Assembly: GCF_000430545.1 (NCBI RefSeq)
Contig: NZ_AUMF01000013.1
Span: 62,001 to 126,000 of the forward strand
Source: Tenacibaculum ovolyticum DSM 18103
GTDB taxonomy: Bacteria > Bacteroidota > Bacteroidia > Flavobacteriales > Flavobacteriaceae
DNA length: 64,000 nucleotides
Direction of reading: 5' to 3'
Position numbers and translations under genes: made by a program. The notes beneath the pieces are model-generated. The model was not told the DNA's origin. It ran no database searches and worked only from the letters and a program-made list of their open reading frames with translations. Position 1 is the first letter of the stretch; each line of letters opens with the position of its first letter. Shown piece by piece: positions 20,659 through 29,091 of the stretch.

Positions 20659-21180
20659 ACTGTTTTAATAGCTACATTTAATCCATTTATCTATACATAA
20701 AAGCCTCTCACCTTTAATAGGACTTTCTATTTAAGATGTTGTAATATCTTTGAAGTATAAATGAAACATAAAGTAAATCTCGCCAAACAGATAGAGGTCA
20801 CTAAAAAGAAACATTTAGTATAAAAAAATTAAAAAATATTGTAACGATTCAAAACCTTTTGTGCAATTATATTTTATTAAATCGCTAAACCTACTACTTT
20901 TCGATTTTATACAAAATTGGTTTACTTGGGGTAGCATCATTTTCAAATGGTGCTGTCATTAAGTTTAAAAAATAATCCCCGTCTTTTATATCATTAGGTA
21001 CGAATGTAAACTCAGTAATTGTAGCTTGCATTCGTAACCTCCCCTTAGTATTCCAAAAAGCATTGTGAGCTAATAATTTGCCCTCATCTTTTTCTTTATC
21101 TACCGAAGGTAAATCTATTAATAAATGCTCAACATTACTTTCTTTTAAAAAAATCGCTGCGGCTTCTAATAAATATGGCG
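20659..21180. repeat. Direct repeat, copy 3 (carries the intact cyclase 3' end)
   Basis: The parent-like unit: downstream flank 20659-20893 plus the last ~290 bases of the intact cyclase gene. It contains TATCTTTG at 20745-20752 with an ATG frame of 20 codons on the plus strand, and on the minus strand a short frame ending ...CIDKWIKCSY, both discussed in the findings. Confidence 0.9.
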
Positions 21181-21646
21181 GATTTGTATTTGAATATTTC
21201 GCTGATATTTTACTATCTGAATTTGGTAAAGTTCTAATTACTATTGCTTCTACGCTCTTACTATTTAAAACTTTTTCTAGTTGTTCTTTGGTAATAACAA
21301 AATCTCCATTCTCTAACTCTTTAGGCGTAATTGTTACCACCTTAGCTAAAAAGAAAAACTTGTTTAAATTTTTATTAACAGAATACACTTCTTTGGTAAT
21401 ATGACCTACACATTCAGTATGTGTTATATGTGCATGCGGATTGAATGATATATTATTAAAATTTACATCTGCTCCTTCTGCTACACGACCTACCCAATCT
21501 CCTGACGTAACAGGTGAGATCTTTGGATCATCTAAATACCATGCATTTACATTTTCTTTTGAAACATCTATTGCTATAGAAATATCTAAGGGTTTAGATA
21601 AGTCTATTTGATATTTTTTTGATTTGTGTTGTATCTCTGCAATCAT
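20894..21646 (-). CDS. Cyclase-family metal-dependent hydrolase (KynB-like)
   Basis: A 250-residue member of the cyclase family (kynurenine formamidase/arylformamidase fold). The metal site pattern is visible as HAHITHTECVGH near residues 71-82, a variant of the HxGTHxDxPxH signature; a C-terminal HNAFWNTKG block follows. Substrate is uncertain: no kynurenine-pathway genes are near. It is followed by two decayed copies of its own tail. hemW lies 6 bases upstream on the same strand, so they are likely cotranscribed. Confidence 0.85.
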   Translation of the reverse strand: MIAEIQHKSKKYQIDLSKPLDISIAIDVSKENVNAWYLDDPKISPVTSGDWVGRVAEGADVNFNNISFNPHAHITHTECVGHITKEVYSVNKNLNKFFFLAKVVTITPKELENGDFVITKEQLEKVLNSKSVEAIVIRTLPNSDSKISAKYSNTNPPYLLEAAAIFLKESNVEHLLIDLPSVDKEKDEGKLLAHNAFWNTKGRLRMQATITEFTFVPNDIKDGDYFLNLMTAPFENDATPSKPILYKIEK

Positions 21647-21652
21647 ATTTTA

Positions 21653-22828
21653 TTATTTAACTATAAATAATTCTGAAGCTAAACCATCTGCTAAAAATTT
21701 TCCTTTTGCAGTCGTTTTTAATACTCTATCTTCATTACATCTCGATAAAGAAGATGCCGATTGCTTCGTTTCTCTCTTAATGATGAGTAAACCTTCATCT
21801 ATAAACTTCTTTGACGAAGTTACTAATTGTTCTCTAAATTCTTCAGCTACTTTATTTAATGAAACACCCCAAATAGTTCGCAAGCCCGTCATTAAATATT
21901 CATTAAATTGATCTTCTTTTGTTAGTTCTTCACTTTCATTCGGTAAATTACCTTCTTGAAGTTCTTTTATATATTTTGCGTTATTCGCTATATTCCAACT
22001 ACGATGTGTTTTACTAAACGAATGTGCAGAGGGACCAATACCGATATACTTTTTACCCAACCAATAACTTGTATTATGTTTTGAAAAATAATCGGGCTTT
22101 CCAAAATTTGATATCTCGTAATGTACAAATCCGTTTTTAGCGGTTTCTGCTACCAAAATATCAAAATGCTCTTTTGCTTCGGTTTCATCTGGTGCGGGAT
22201 ACTTTCCGTTTTTCACAAAACTATCTAGTACCGTTTTAGGCTCAACAGTTAAGGCATAACTTGAAATATGATTCACACCAAAATCGAATGCTATTTGCAA
22301 ATTTTCTCTCCAGCGTTCATTACTCATATTCGGAACACCATAAATTAAATCTACCGTAATATTATCAAAATGGCGAGTCGCCATAGTCAAACACTCTTTT
22401 GCTTCTTTTGAATTATGTGCACGATTCATGCTTTTTAAATCTTCTTCAAAAAAAGATTGTACGCCAATACTTAGTCTATTTATTCCTGCTAATTTATATT
22501 CTTCAAAAATAGTTCTCGACTGCGCTCGAACGGACAAATCATCCGGATTCGCCTCTAAAGTAATTTCAGGATTTTCAATTACTTTATAATTCTGATGAAT
22601 TGCTTTTAATAAGGTTTCTATTTCTTCTTTTGATAATAAAGAAGGGGTTCCTCCACCAAAATAAATAGTCTCTATCGTTTCATTTGCTAATTCTTCTTTC
22701 CTTAGCTCTAACTCTTTTACCATGCATAACACCAACTCATCTTTCTTCTTTAGAGAAGTAGAAAAATGAAAATCGCAATAAAAACATGCTTGCTTGCAAA
22801 ACGGTATGTGTATATAGATTCCTGCCAT
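21653..22828 (-). CDS. hemW: Radical-SAM heme chaperone HemW
   Basis: A 391-residue HemN-like protein that binds heme and SAM and delivers heme to respiratory enzymes. The N-terminus is canonical (GIYIHIPFCKQACFYCDFHF, cluster Cys 11, 15, 18), with GGGTPSLL and INRLSIGVQSF. It lacks HemN-specific N-terminal residues. Residues ~98-107 (LSVRAQSRTI) are encoded by a 30-base sequence nearly identical to a dispersed repeat at 42738-42767, making the segment between NPDD and AGINR longer than in E. coli HemW. The ATG follows directly after a terminator T-run. Confidence 0.93.
   Translation of the reverse strand: MAGIYIHIPFCKQACFYCDFHFSTSLKKKDELVLCMVKELELRKEELANETIETIYFGGGTPSLLSKEEIETLLKAIHQNYKVIENPEITLEANPDDLSVRAQSRTIFEEYKLAGINRLSIGVQSFFEEDLKSMNRAHNSKEAKECLTMATRHFDNITVDLIYGVPNMSNERWRENLQIAFDFGVNHISSYALTVEPKTVLDSFVKNGKYPAPDETEAKEHFDILVAETAKNGFVHYEISNFGKPDYFSKHNTSYWLGKKYIGIGPSAHSFSKTHRSWNIANNAKYIKELQEGNLPNESEELTKEDQFNEYLMTGLRTIWGVSLNKVAEEFREQLVTSSKKFIDEGLLIIKRETKQSASSLSRCNEDRVLKTTAKGKFLADGLASELFIVK
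22508..22537. repeat. Dispersed palindromic-repeat arm inside hemW
   Basis: Thirty bases beginning AATAGTTCTCGACTGCGCTC match the right arm of the hairpin repeat at 42738-42767 at 29 of 30 positions. It is in frame and leaves hemW open. Confidence 0.8.
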
Positions 22829-22829
22829 A

Positions 22830-22860
22830 AAAAAAGCAAGATAGTAAAATCTTGCTTTTC
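22830..22860 (-). terminator. Terminator of the lipoprotein gene, abutting hemW
   Basis: Stem AAAAGCAAGAT with ATCTTGCTTTT around a 6-base loop, followed on the minus strand by seven T and then, one base on, the hemW ATG. Confidence 0.8.
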
Positions 22861-22883
22861 TTTATTATTTATATTAGAGACTG

Positions 22884-23744
22884 TTAATAGTTACTATAAA
22901 CTGTATTAAAAGTTCCATTAGTAACCCTTATAATTTCATTGCCATTTTTGGCTATTAAATCATAATTACCTATCAATTGGGTTACAGCAGCTCCTATATT
23001 CTTTTCTAACAAATTAAAATTTCCTTCTGTTTCATATTCCGTTACAGTTAAACCATCCTTATCAAACTTAGATAAGACTACTTTATTTACTTGAGAATTT
23101 AAATCAAAGGCATAATTACCTGTACTTGTATTATCATGATTTAATATGAAAGTAATTTGATATTCATCATCACTAAATTGATTTAAATGTATATCCGAAC
23201 CTGAGAAAAAACCTCCTTCTGAATCAGAATCAACTGAATACCAGTCTTTACCTTCAATCTCTGCATAAACTTTAAGGCCTGGGTAATTAGGCTCTTTATC
23301 TATATAAGAAATATTAAAAGCTCCTTCTACAAAATGCTTTTCTGAATCTAGATCATGTTCATCTTCATACAAATTTCCAGAAAACACCGCAGAAACTCTA
23401 TTATTTGACTCATCAATGTTTAGTAATTCAAAATTAAAAAAGTTAGACTTATAGTATTCATAACTTATAGATAAAGGAATATTAAAATTTCCTAAAGGGT
23501 AAGAATTTGCCGAATTTAGATTTCCGTATTTATTAAACTGGATCGTAAAAGATTGTTCGTTTATAGATGATGATCCTGTAACAATAATACCGTCTTCTAT
23601 CTTGAAAGCTGTCCAAGTATCAATCGTTATTTTCTCATTTTTATACATATATTCAAAAGAGTCCTTAGAGCTTCCTGTTGGATCATCAGAAGAACTACAA
23701 CCAAAAATGACAATTAAAATCACACAATAAAGTAAATTTTTCAT
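22884..23744 (-). CDS. Lipoprotein of unknown function
   Basis: A 286-residue protein with a signal peptide and lipobox (VIFGCSSSDDPTG, Cys at 16). The SSDD after the Cys is typical of Bacteroidota surface or periplasmic lipoproteins. The mature part is beta-rich and acidic, apparently two similar halves (each with a Gly-rich YPLGNFNIP or TSTGNYAFDL strand), without a known motif. Single gene closed by a terminator. Confidence 0.7.
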   Translation of the reverse strand: MKNLLYCVILIVIFGCSSSDDPTGSSKDSFEYMYKNEKITIDTWTAFKIEDGIIVTGSSSINEQSFTIQFNKYGNLNSANSYPLGNFNIPLSISYEYYKSNFFNFELLNIDESNNRVSAVFSGNLYEDEHDLDSEKHFVEGAFNISYIDKEPNYPGLKVYAEIEGKDWYSVDSDSEGGFFSGSDIHLNQFSDDEYQITFILNHDNTSTGNYAFDLNSQVNKVVLSKFDKDGLTVTEYETEGNFNLLEKNIGAAVTQLIGNYDLIAKNGNEIIRVTNGTFNTVYSNY

Positions 23745-23807
23745 AAATTATATTATTTTTTTTTCAAAAATAAGTTTTTAAACAATAACTACATTAAGTT
23801 ATATATA

Positions 23808-24362
23808 CTATTTCTTAACTCTTTTTTCATTCTGCTTTACAAACGCTGCCCATCCTGTATAATTTTTACCGCCAACCACTCTACCTGAATTGTAATGATG
23901 GCAAACCGCTGCTGCTAAACCATCGGTAGCATCTAAGTTTTTAGGTAAGGTTTTTAAATTTAATAAAGACTTTAGCATTAACGCGACTTGCTCTTTACTA
24001 GATTTCCCGTTACCAGTAATTGCCATTTTTATTTTAAGTGGTGCGTATTCTGTAACAGGAATATCTCTTGACAATGCTGCTGCCATAGCAACACCTTGTG
24101 CACGCCCTAATTTTAACATCGATTGTACATTTTTACCAAAAAAAGGTGCTTCTAAAGCAACCTCATCTGGGTGATAGGTATCTATCAGCTCAATTGTTCG
24201 CTCAAAAATTAATTTTAGTTTAATATAATGGTCGTCGTATTTTTTTAAAATCAATTCATTCATTTGAACGAATTCCATTTTTTTACCTACAACTTTTATA
24301 ATTCCAAATCCCATGATACTTGTACCTGGGTCGATACCTAATATGATTTTTTCTGTCTTCAA
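23808..24362 (-). CDS. ruvC: Holliday junction resolvase RuvC
   Basis: A 184-residue RNase-H-fold nuclease that cuts four-way junctions with RuvAB. The acidic catalytic residues are visible in [25 protein letters not shown] and the C-terminal [15 protein letters not shown]. Full length. Divergent from the broken Bax-inhibitor-like gene. Confidence 0.95.
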   Translation of the reverse strand: MKTEKIILGIDPGTSIMGFGIIKVVGKKMEFVQMNELILKKYDDHYIKLKLIFERTIELIDTYHPDEVALEAPFFGKNVQSMLKLGRAQGVAMAAALSRDIPVTEYAPLKIKMAITGNGKSSKEQVALMLKSLLNLKTLPKNLDATDGLAAAVCHHYNSGRVVGGKNYTGWAAFVKQNEKRVKK

Positions 24363-24410
24363 ATTTTATTGTACTTTGTACAAACACAAAACTAATCAAT
24401 TAAATCTTTT

Positions 24411-25062
24411 ATGAGCGTATTTGGTTTACGTACTTCAAATCCTGCTTTTAACCGTTTCTTTTGGAAAAAACAATACAATAACTCTAAAGCAAAAATGTCA
24501 GTTGGTGGCATTATCTTAAAATCGCTTTTAATGTTATGCTTAGTTGTTGCTACAGCGTCTTATACATGGCATTTATTTTTTAACGGAGTAACTACCTATC
24601 TATGCTTTAGCAAAAGGATTTTTCTTAGGCGGAATTAGCGCTATTGCACATCAACGTTTTCCGAATTTACCTTTTCAAGCTATCGGAGTTACCTTGGTTA
24701 CCTTTTTTGTTATGTTACTACTTTATAAATGGAAATTAATTCGTGTAACCAGAAAATTTAGAGCTATCATTATTACTGCCACAGCAAGTATTTTCATGTT
24801 TTATTTTATTGGATGGATTTTACGTTTTATAGGTATTAATGTTCCGTATTTATGGGGAACTTCTTGGTTTGCAATCATATTTAATGTTATTGCTGCAATT
24901 ATTGCTTCTTTTAGCTTACTCCTCGATTTTTATTATATCGATAAACAAGTAAGTAGATACTCAAAAGAGCGTGAATGGTTAGCTACTTGGGGCTTATTAA
25001 TAACATTGATTTGGTTGTATGTAGAGGTTTTACGGTTGATGAAAAAATTAGCGACACGGTAG
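24411..25062 (+). pseudogene. Bax inhibitor-1/YccA-like membrane protein, internally deleted and frameshifted
   Basis: The first 64 codons give a normal family start (RTSNPAFNRFFW, then a first helix and YTWHLFF). The frame then runs into a stop at 24636. The +1 frame continues with PIYALAKGFFLGGISAIAHQ and on through VTFFVMLLLYKW, FYFIGWILRFIG, LLDFYYIDKQ and a proper end at 25062. Between NGV and PIYALAKG the ~35 residues containing the second helix are missing. A deletion of a length not divisible by three explains both defects. Product as a working multi-pass protein is unlikely. Confidence 0.85.
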
Positions 25063-25212
25063 AATTTTTCTATTTTCATTCTTTAAATCCACTTCTTTAT
25101 TCCTACAAATGGGGCTCTTATTCCCTTTATTTTCTTTCATGTTTCATTTTATTGTTTCTTTAAACTAAGAAAACAATAAAATATAATTTTAACCAATCTA
25201 AAATTAACTATT

Positions 25213-25689
25213 ATGTCACAAAGAATCTCAATCCATTGTACATCTACCAAATCAACAGGTACTTATCCAAAAAGTAGTTTTACTTTTGGTATTGATGCTA
25301 ATAGAAATCAAATATTAGTAGCAACCCCATTAAGTGCTACAATGAGTGCAATCAATGGAAACCCAAATAAAATGCCTTATAACCTAACAATTATTGTTGG
25401 TATTGATGCCGATTATAATGGAAACCCAAATTTATATTATGATGACTCACTCTCAGCTTTTATTGTAGAATTTGATTACCAACACACAGTAGTCCCTAAT
25501 ACACTTCATCAATGGACTATCACTGTTGAAAATGGAGATGGAAGAATTCTCAAAGGTCCTCACCAACCTAAAGTATATCTTTCGGATACATATCAAACAT
25601 CAAGTGAAATAATTATTAATGGAGATGGTACAGAAACTTCTAAGGGTACTGAAGTTGTTTTTGATGAACCACCAATGGGTGGTAAATAA
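25213..25689 (+). CDS. Leaderless beta-rich protein, unknown
   Basis: A 158-residue protein with no signal peptide, no membrane helix, one Cys and many Thr, Ser, Asn and Gly. Strand-like segments alternate with turns (IIVGIDADYNGNPNLYYDD, WTITVENGDGR). No family recognised. It begins the 25-33 kb island, ahead of the kinase, and has its own terminator. Confidence 0.7.
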   Translation: MSQRISIHCTSTKSTGTYPKSSFTFGIDANRNQILVATPLSATMSAINGNPNKMPYNLTIIVGIDADYNGNPNLYYDDSLSAFIVEFDYQHTVVPNTLHQWTITVENGDGRILKGPHQPKVYLSDTYQTSSEIIINGDGTETSKGTEVVFDEPPMGGK

Positions 25690-25696
25690 TAAATAA

Positions 25697-25735
25697 AAAA
25701 ATGTTTTGAAGATATTCAGAACATTTTTTTTTACA
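25697..25735 (+). terminator. Terminator after the 158-residue gene
   Basis: AAAAAATGTT paired with AACATTTTTT enclosing a small GAA/TTC inner stem, then a T run. The kinase gene begins 35 bases later. Confidence 0.75.
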
Positions 25736-25769
25736 TTAGAGATACTCTAACCAGTACCTTTTTTTTTAA

Positions 25770-27488
25770 ATGTTTTATAAATTAACCTATATCTTAATTT
25801 CATTCTTTTGTTTTTCTCTCTCTGCACAAAAAAAAAAGTCTATTTACTCTGATATACTAGAGTATTCTTTAAAATTTGAATCTGAGCCTTATTTAAAAAA
25901 ATCTTCTGTCTTTTTTGCTGATAAAAAATGGGATTCAATACTTATTTATACTCAAAAACAATTGAAAAAAAATAACAATATCGATATAAAAAATCTTTGT
26001 TATTATTTAAGAGGGGTTAGTTTTTCTAAAAAAAAAATGTTCACCGAATCTGAAAATCATTTGAAATTAATTTCAAATGATTTTAAATTTCATAACATTA
26101 CTGAATTCTATCTAGCCTATGTTAATATGTCTCTATATGAATACAATAAAGCTATAACACATCTACTTCCACTTTCTAAACTACCTAACGAAAAGATTAT
26201 ATATTTCAATAAAAATAAAATTTTAAACAATTTAGCTCTATGTTTTTATTTATTAGAAAAATTTGATAAATCTGAATTTTATTTTAAACAATTTAATCAA
26301 AACACCAAAGACACATTAAAACTAATAATGAACTATAGTAATAGAGCTAATTTATACTACAAAACCCCTAAAAATCATGAAATAGCTATTAAATATTTTA
26401 AAAAAGCATATAACATCTCTAAATATTTAAATGATTTTAATTTGAAAAGAAAAGCCGCGAAGAATATGGCCGTGATTGAAGAAAATCGTAAAAACTTTGA
26501 AAAGGCTTTAATATACAGAAAAGAGTCTCAACAATGGAAAGATTCTTTAAACGATCAAAATAAAATTTACGAGGTTGCTAAACTTGAAAAAGAATTTGCC
26601 GTTAAGGAAAAACAAAAAGAGGTAGATATATTACAAGTAAAAAATGAACTACAAGCAACGCAACGTAACATCTTTTTATATGCTGCTATTGGCTTATTAA
26701 TTTTACTAAGCATTAGTTTTTATTTTTACAGAGAAAAAGTAAAGCGCAATAAAATAATCGCACATCAAAAAGAAAACTTAGATGTTTTAAACGCTACAAA
26801 AGACAAGCTTTTCTCTATTGTTAGTCACGATTTAAGATCATCTGTAAATGCATTAAAAAGCAGTAATATTGTTTTATTAGATAATTTGGCTTCTAAAAAT
26901 ATTGTTGCCCTCGGTAATTTATTGAAAAAAAATAGCGCTATTGTTAACGGAGCTTATGGTTTGTTAGATAACTTGTTGCATTGGGCATTGTCGCAAACCA
27001 AACAAGGGTATTTTGAAATAACTGGTACCCGTTTATTTTTTATGGTTGAGCAAATGGCATATAACTACAAACCTTTAATGCTTGAAAAAAACATCCAGTT
27101 TGAAAACAAAGTACTAAAGAAAGCCATTGCTTTTGCCGATCAAGAGTCATTAAAATTGATTATTAGAAACTTACTAGATAACGCCATAAAATTTTCTACT
27201 AAAGATGGAATCATCAAAGTATATTCAAGAAACAAACAAGAAGGTTATTGCGATTTAATTGTTAAAGATACAGGTATGGGAATGAGTAATGATACTCGTT
27301 TAAAACTTTTAGAAGATACCTTACTTTTATCTAAAAAAGAACATGAAACTGTTATTGGAACCGGATTAGGATTGCAATTATGTAAAACAATGATTAAAAA
27401 AAATAATGGTAAATTCTCTATAGAAAGTGAATTAGGTATAGGTACAAAAATGATTGTATCTTTACCTAAAAAACAAGATAATGGATAA
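25770..27488 (+). CDS. TPR sensor histidine kinase
   Basis: A 572-residue two-component kinase. A signal peptide (residues 1-19) leads into a periplasmic region of about 260 residues with several TPR-like helix pairs (for example FDKSEFYFKQFNQ, HEIAIKYFKKAYNI), a coiled stretch, one membrane helix near 301-321, then HisKA with SIVSHDLRSSVNAL (His 353) and HATPase with the N box NLLDNAIKFS and G boxes DTGMGM and GTGLGLQL. It overlaps its response regulator by 8 bases. The input signal is unknown; TPR sensors of this type are common in Bacteroidota. Confidence 0.92.
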   Translation: MFYKLTYILISFFCFSLSAQKKKSIYSDILEYSLKFESEPYLKKSSVFFADKKWDSILIYTQKQLKKNNNIDIKNLCYYLRGVSFSKKKMFTESENHLKLISNDFKFHNITEFYLAYVNMSLYEYNKAITHLLPLSKLPNEKIIYFNKNKILNNLALCFYLLEKFDKSEFYFKQFNQNTKDTLKLIMNYSNRANLYYKTPKNHEIAIKYFKKAYNISKYLNDFNLKRKAAKNMAVIEENRKNFEKALIYRKESQQWKDSLNDQNKIYEVAKLEKEFAVKEKQKEVDILQVKNELQATQRNIFLYAAIGLLILLSISFYFYREKVKRNKIIAHQKENLDVLNATKDKLFSIVSHDLRSSVNALKSSNIVLLDNLASKNIVALGNLLKKNSAIVNGAYGLLDNLLHWALSQTKQGYFEITGTRLFFMVEQMAYNYKPLMLEKNIQFENKVLKKAIAFADQESLKLIIRNLLDNAIKFSTKDGIIKVYSRNKQEGYCDLIVKDTGMGMSNDTRLKLLEDTLLLSKKEHETVIGTGLGLQLCKTMIKKNNGKFSIESELGIGTKMIVSLPKKQDNG

Positions 27489-28227
27489 TGTTAATGTATT
27501 TATTATAGAAGACACGCCTGCTGAAAGCGATCGTTTAATTAAAGTGCTAGAAGCCAATAATTATAACGTTACAGGAGTTGCCCGAAATTTTAAAGAAGCA
27601 TTAACTAAATTTTACCAAGTAAAGGTTGACATTGTTATTATAGATATATTTTTAAATGGTGTAGCTGATGGTATTTCTTTTGCAGAAACAATTAGTATTA
27701 TTCCTGAAGCAAGCAAACCTTTTGTTTTTTTAACAAGTTCAACAGATCGTGAAATTTTTAAAAGAGCAAAACTAACGCAACCTTTTAGTTATTTAATGAA
27801 ACCTTTTAATGAATTAGAAGTGCTATATGCCATAGAAATGGCAGTAGAAAAATTCTATGCGCAAACAGATGTTTTTTTAGATGATGAAGAAGATACTATT
27901 ATAAGCGATGAATATTTATTTATAAAAAAAGGTAAGTCTTTAAAAAAAGTACGTATTTCTGATATTATTTATATTGATGTAGAGGAAAAGTATTGCAATA
28001 TTATTACTGAAAAAGAAAAATTTGTAATCCTTATTTCATTAACAAAAATTCTAAAACTTTTAGATAACACTATTTTCTATAGAACACATCGAAATTTCAT
28101 TGTTAATGTTGAAAAGATTATTGAAATTATTCCAGCAGATAATCTAATAATCCTACAAGGAAATCATAAAGCTACCCTTAGCGAAAAATATAAGAGTTTT
28201 TTAAAAAATGTACGTACCTTAAAATAA
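27481..28227 (+). CDS. LytTR-family response regulator
   Basis: A 248-residue regulator: receiver domain first (phospho-acceptor Asp near 55 in VDIVIIDIFLNG, Lys in SYLMKPFNE), then a LytTR DNA-binding domain (FIKKGKSLKKVRISDIIYID, FYRTHRNFIVNVEKI). ATG 27481 overlaps the kinase stop; the TTG at 27454 lies inside the kinase and is not favoured. It is the obvious partner of the upstream kinase. Nearby leaderless genes are candidate targets by position. Confidence 0.92.
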   Translation: MDNVNVFIIEDTPAESDRLIKVLEANNYNVTGVARNFKEALTKFYQVKVDIVIIDIFLNGVADGISFAETISIIPEASKPFVFLTSSTDREIFKRAKLTQPFSYLMKPFNELEVLYAIEMAVEKFYAQTDVFLDDEEDTIISDEYLFIKKGKSLKKVRISDIIYIDVEEKYCNIITEKEKFVILISLTKILKLLDNTIFYRTHRNFIVNVEKIIEIIPADNLIILQGNHKATLSEKYKSFLKNVRTLK

Positions 28228-28370
28228 AAACGTCATTACAAGGAACAAAGTAATCTATCCACAGCAAAACAAAAACTTAATAGAGAAACTACTTTAGTAC
28301 GTTGCACTTCTTTCGCAATGACGAGAAACAGTAAAAAACGTCATTACGAGGAACGAAGTAATCTCTAAAT
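28228..28370. repeat. Palindromic repeat pair in intergenic region
   Basis: Two direct copies of a CGTCATTACnAGGAACnAAG-type unit (28230-28256 and 28340-28366) with an inverted, related unit between them (ending TTCGCAATGACG near 28321). This resembles dispersed CGTCATTGCGAGG repeats of many bacteria. The rest of the 463-base gap (28371-28691) holds no gene I can support; it includes the shared element at 28563. Confidence 0.7.
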
Positions 28371-28562
28371 AGTAAAGCAAGAATAGCTATAAAATCTCAT
28401 GCCCTTTTTTTCCTTTCTTATGGAAAAGAAGCTTCTCTTCGTTCCATTTTTTTTAATTACCTCCTATTCCTAAAGTAATTTTATATCAGAAATAAGACGC
28501 TAGCATATATTATTTCACTGTTTTTAAATAATTACAATTGTAGAAACCCAACCGTGTTTTCG

Positions 28563-28578
28563 GTAAATATTATAACTA
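28563..28578. promoter_or_regulatory. Possible shared regulatory element, site 1
   Basis: GTAAATATTATAACTA, 129 bases before the ATG of the 124-residue gene. It matches 14 of 16 positions with GTAAACATTATAGCTA upstream of the GH64-like gene. It may be a binding site for a regulator such as the nearby LytTR protein; the match could also be chance in AT-rich DNA. Confidence 0.3.
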
Positions 28579-28691
28579 CACTTTACTATTTAACAACTAA
28601 CCAAACTTATATTTAAATGGAGCAGTAACCATTTTAAAAACGTGGCGGAATCCGAAAAGCCTTACGAGTAGGAGTACTAAAATTATTAATC

Positions 28692-29066
28692 ATGTCAAAT
28701 ACTATTAAAATTACAAAATGTGATAATCAACTTATTTTAACAGCTTTTCAATGGAGTAATAGTTACGAAATTTGCAACCTAAAAGCTGCTTCTAACCTTG
28801 ATTATAATATTACTATTAAAGAAGGTCCTTATAATGGTCCTGCTACTCAAGACTCACCAATTGTTCATCTTCCTAAAGGAGATTACAACTTAGTATATAC
28901 AGGAATTAACTGGGGAGGCCCTTATAATTTTGAGTTTAAAATAAATGACGGACAACCTTATCAATTGTTAAATAACCCAAATAAACCATTAGTTGGCGTA
29001 ATCTGGTCATTAGGGAATAATTCTATCTCTTTTAATGTAGCAAAAGAAACTGCAGCAGTAGTTTAA
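28692..29066 (+). CDS. Leaderless beta-rich protein, unknown
   Basis: A 124-residue protein beginning SNTIKITKCDNQLILTAFQW, with no signal peptide or membrane helix. It has aromatic and Asn/Gly-rich strand segments (GDYNLVYTGINWGGPYNFEF). Not recognised. Lies 25 bases before the next gene and probably shares its transcript. Confidence 0.7.
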   Translation: MSNTIKITKCDNQLILTAFQWSNSYEICNLKAASNLDYNITIKEGPYNGPATQDSPIVHLPKGDYNLVYTGINWGGPYNFEFKINDGQPYQLLNNPNKPLVGVIWSLGNNSISFNVAKETAAVV

Positions 29067-29091
29067 TTCTTAATTTTTAAAATAAAATATT

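Noticed and set aside
19448-21180. CRISPR or satellite array
   Set aside because: Units are ~600 bases, only three, and contain gene tails; no short regular repeat with unique spacers.
27454-27480. TTG start for the LytTR regulator inside the kinase gene
   Set aside because: The receiver domain begins at once after ATG 27481; the extra residues come from the kinase C-terminus.
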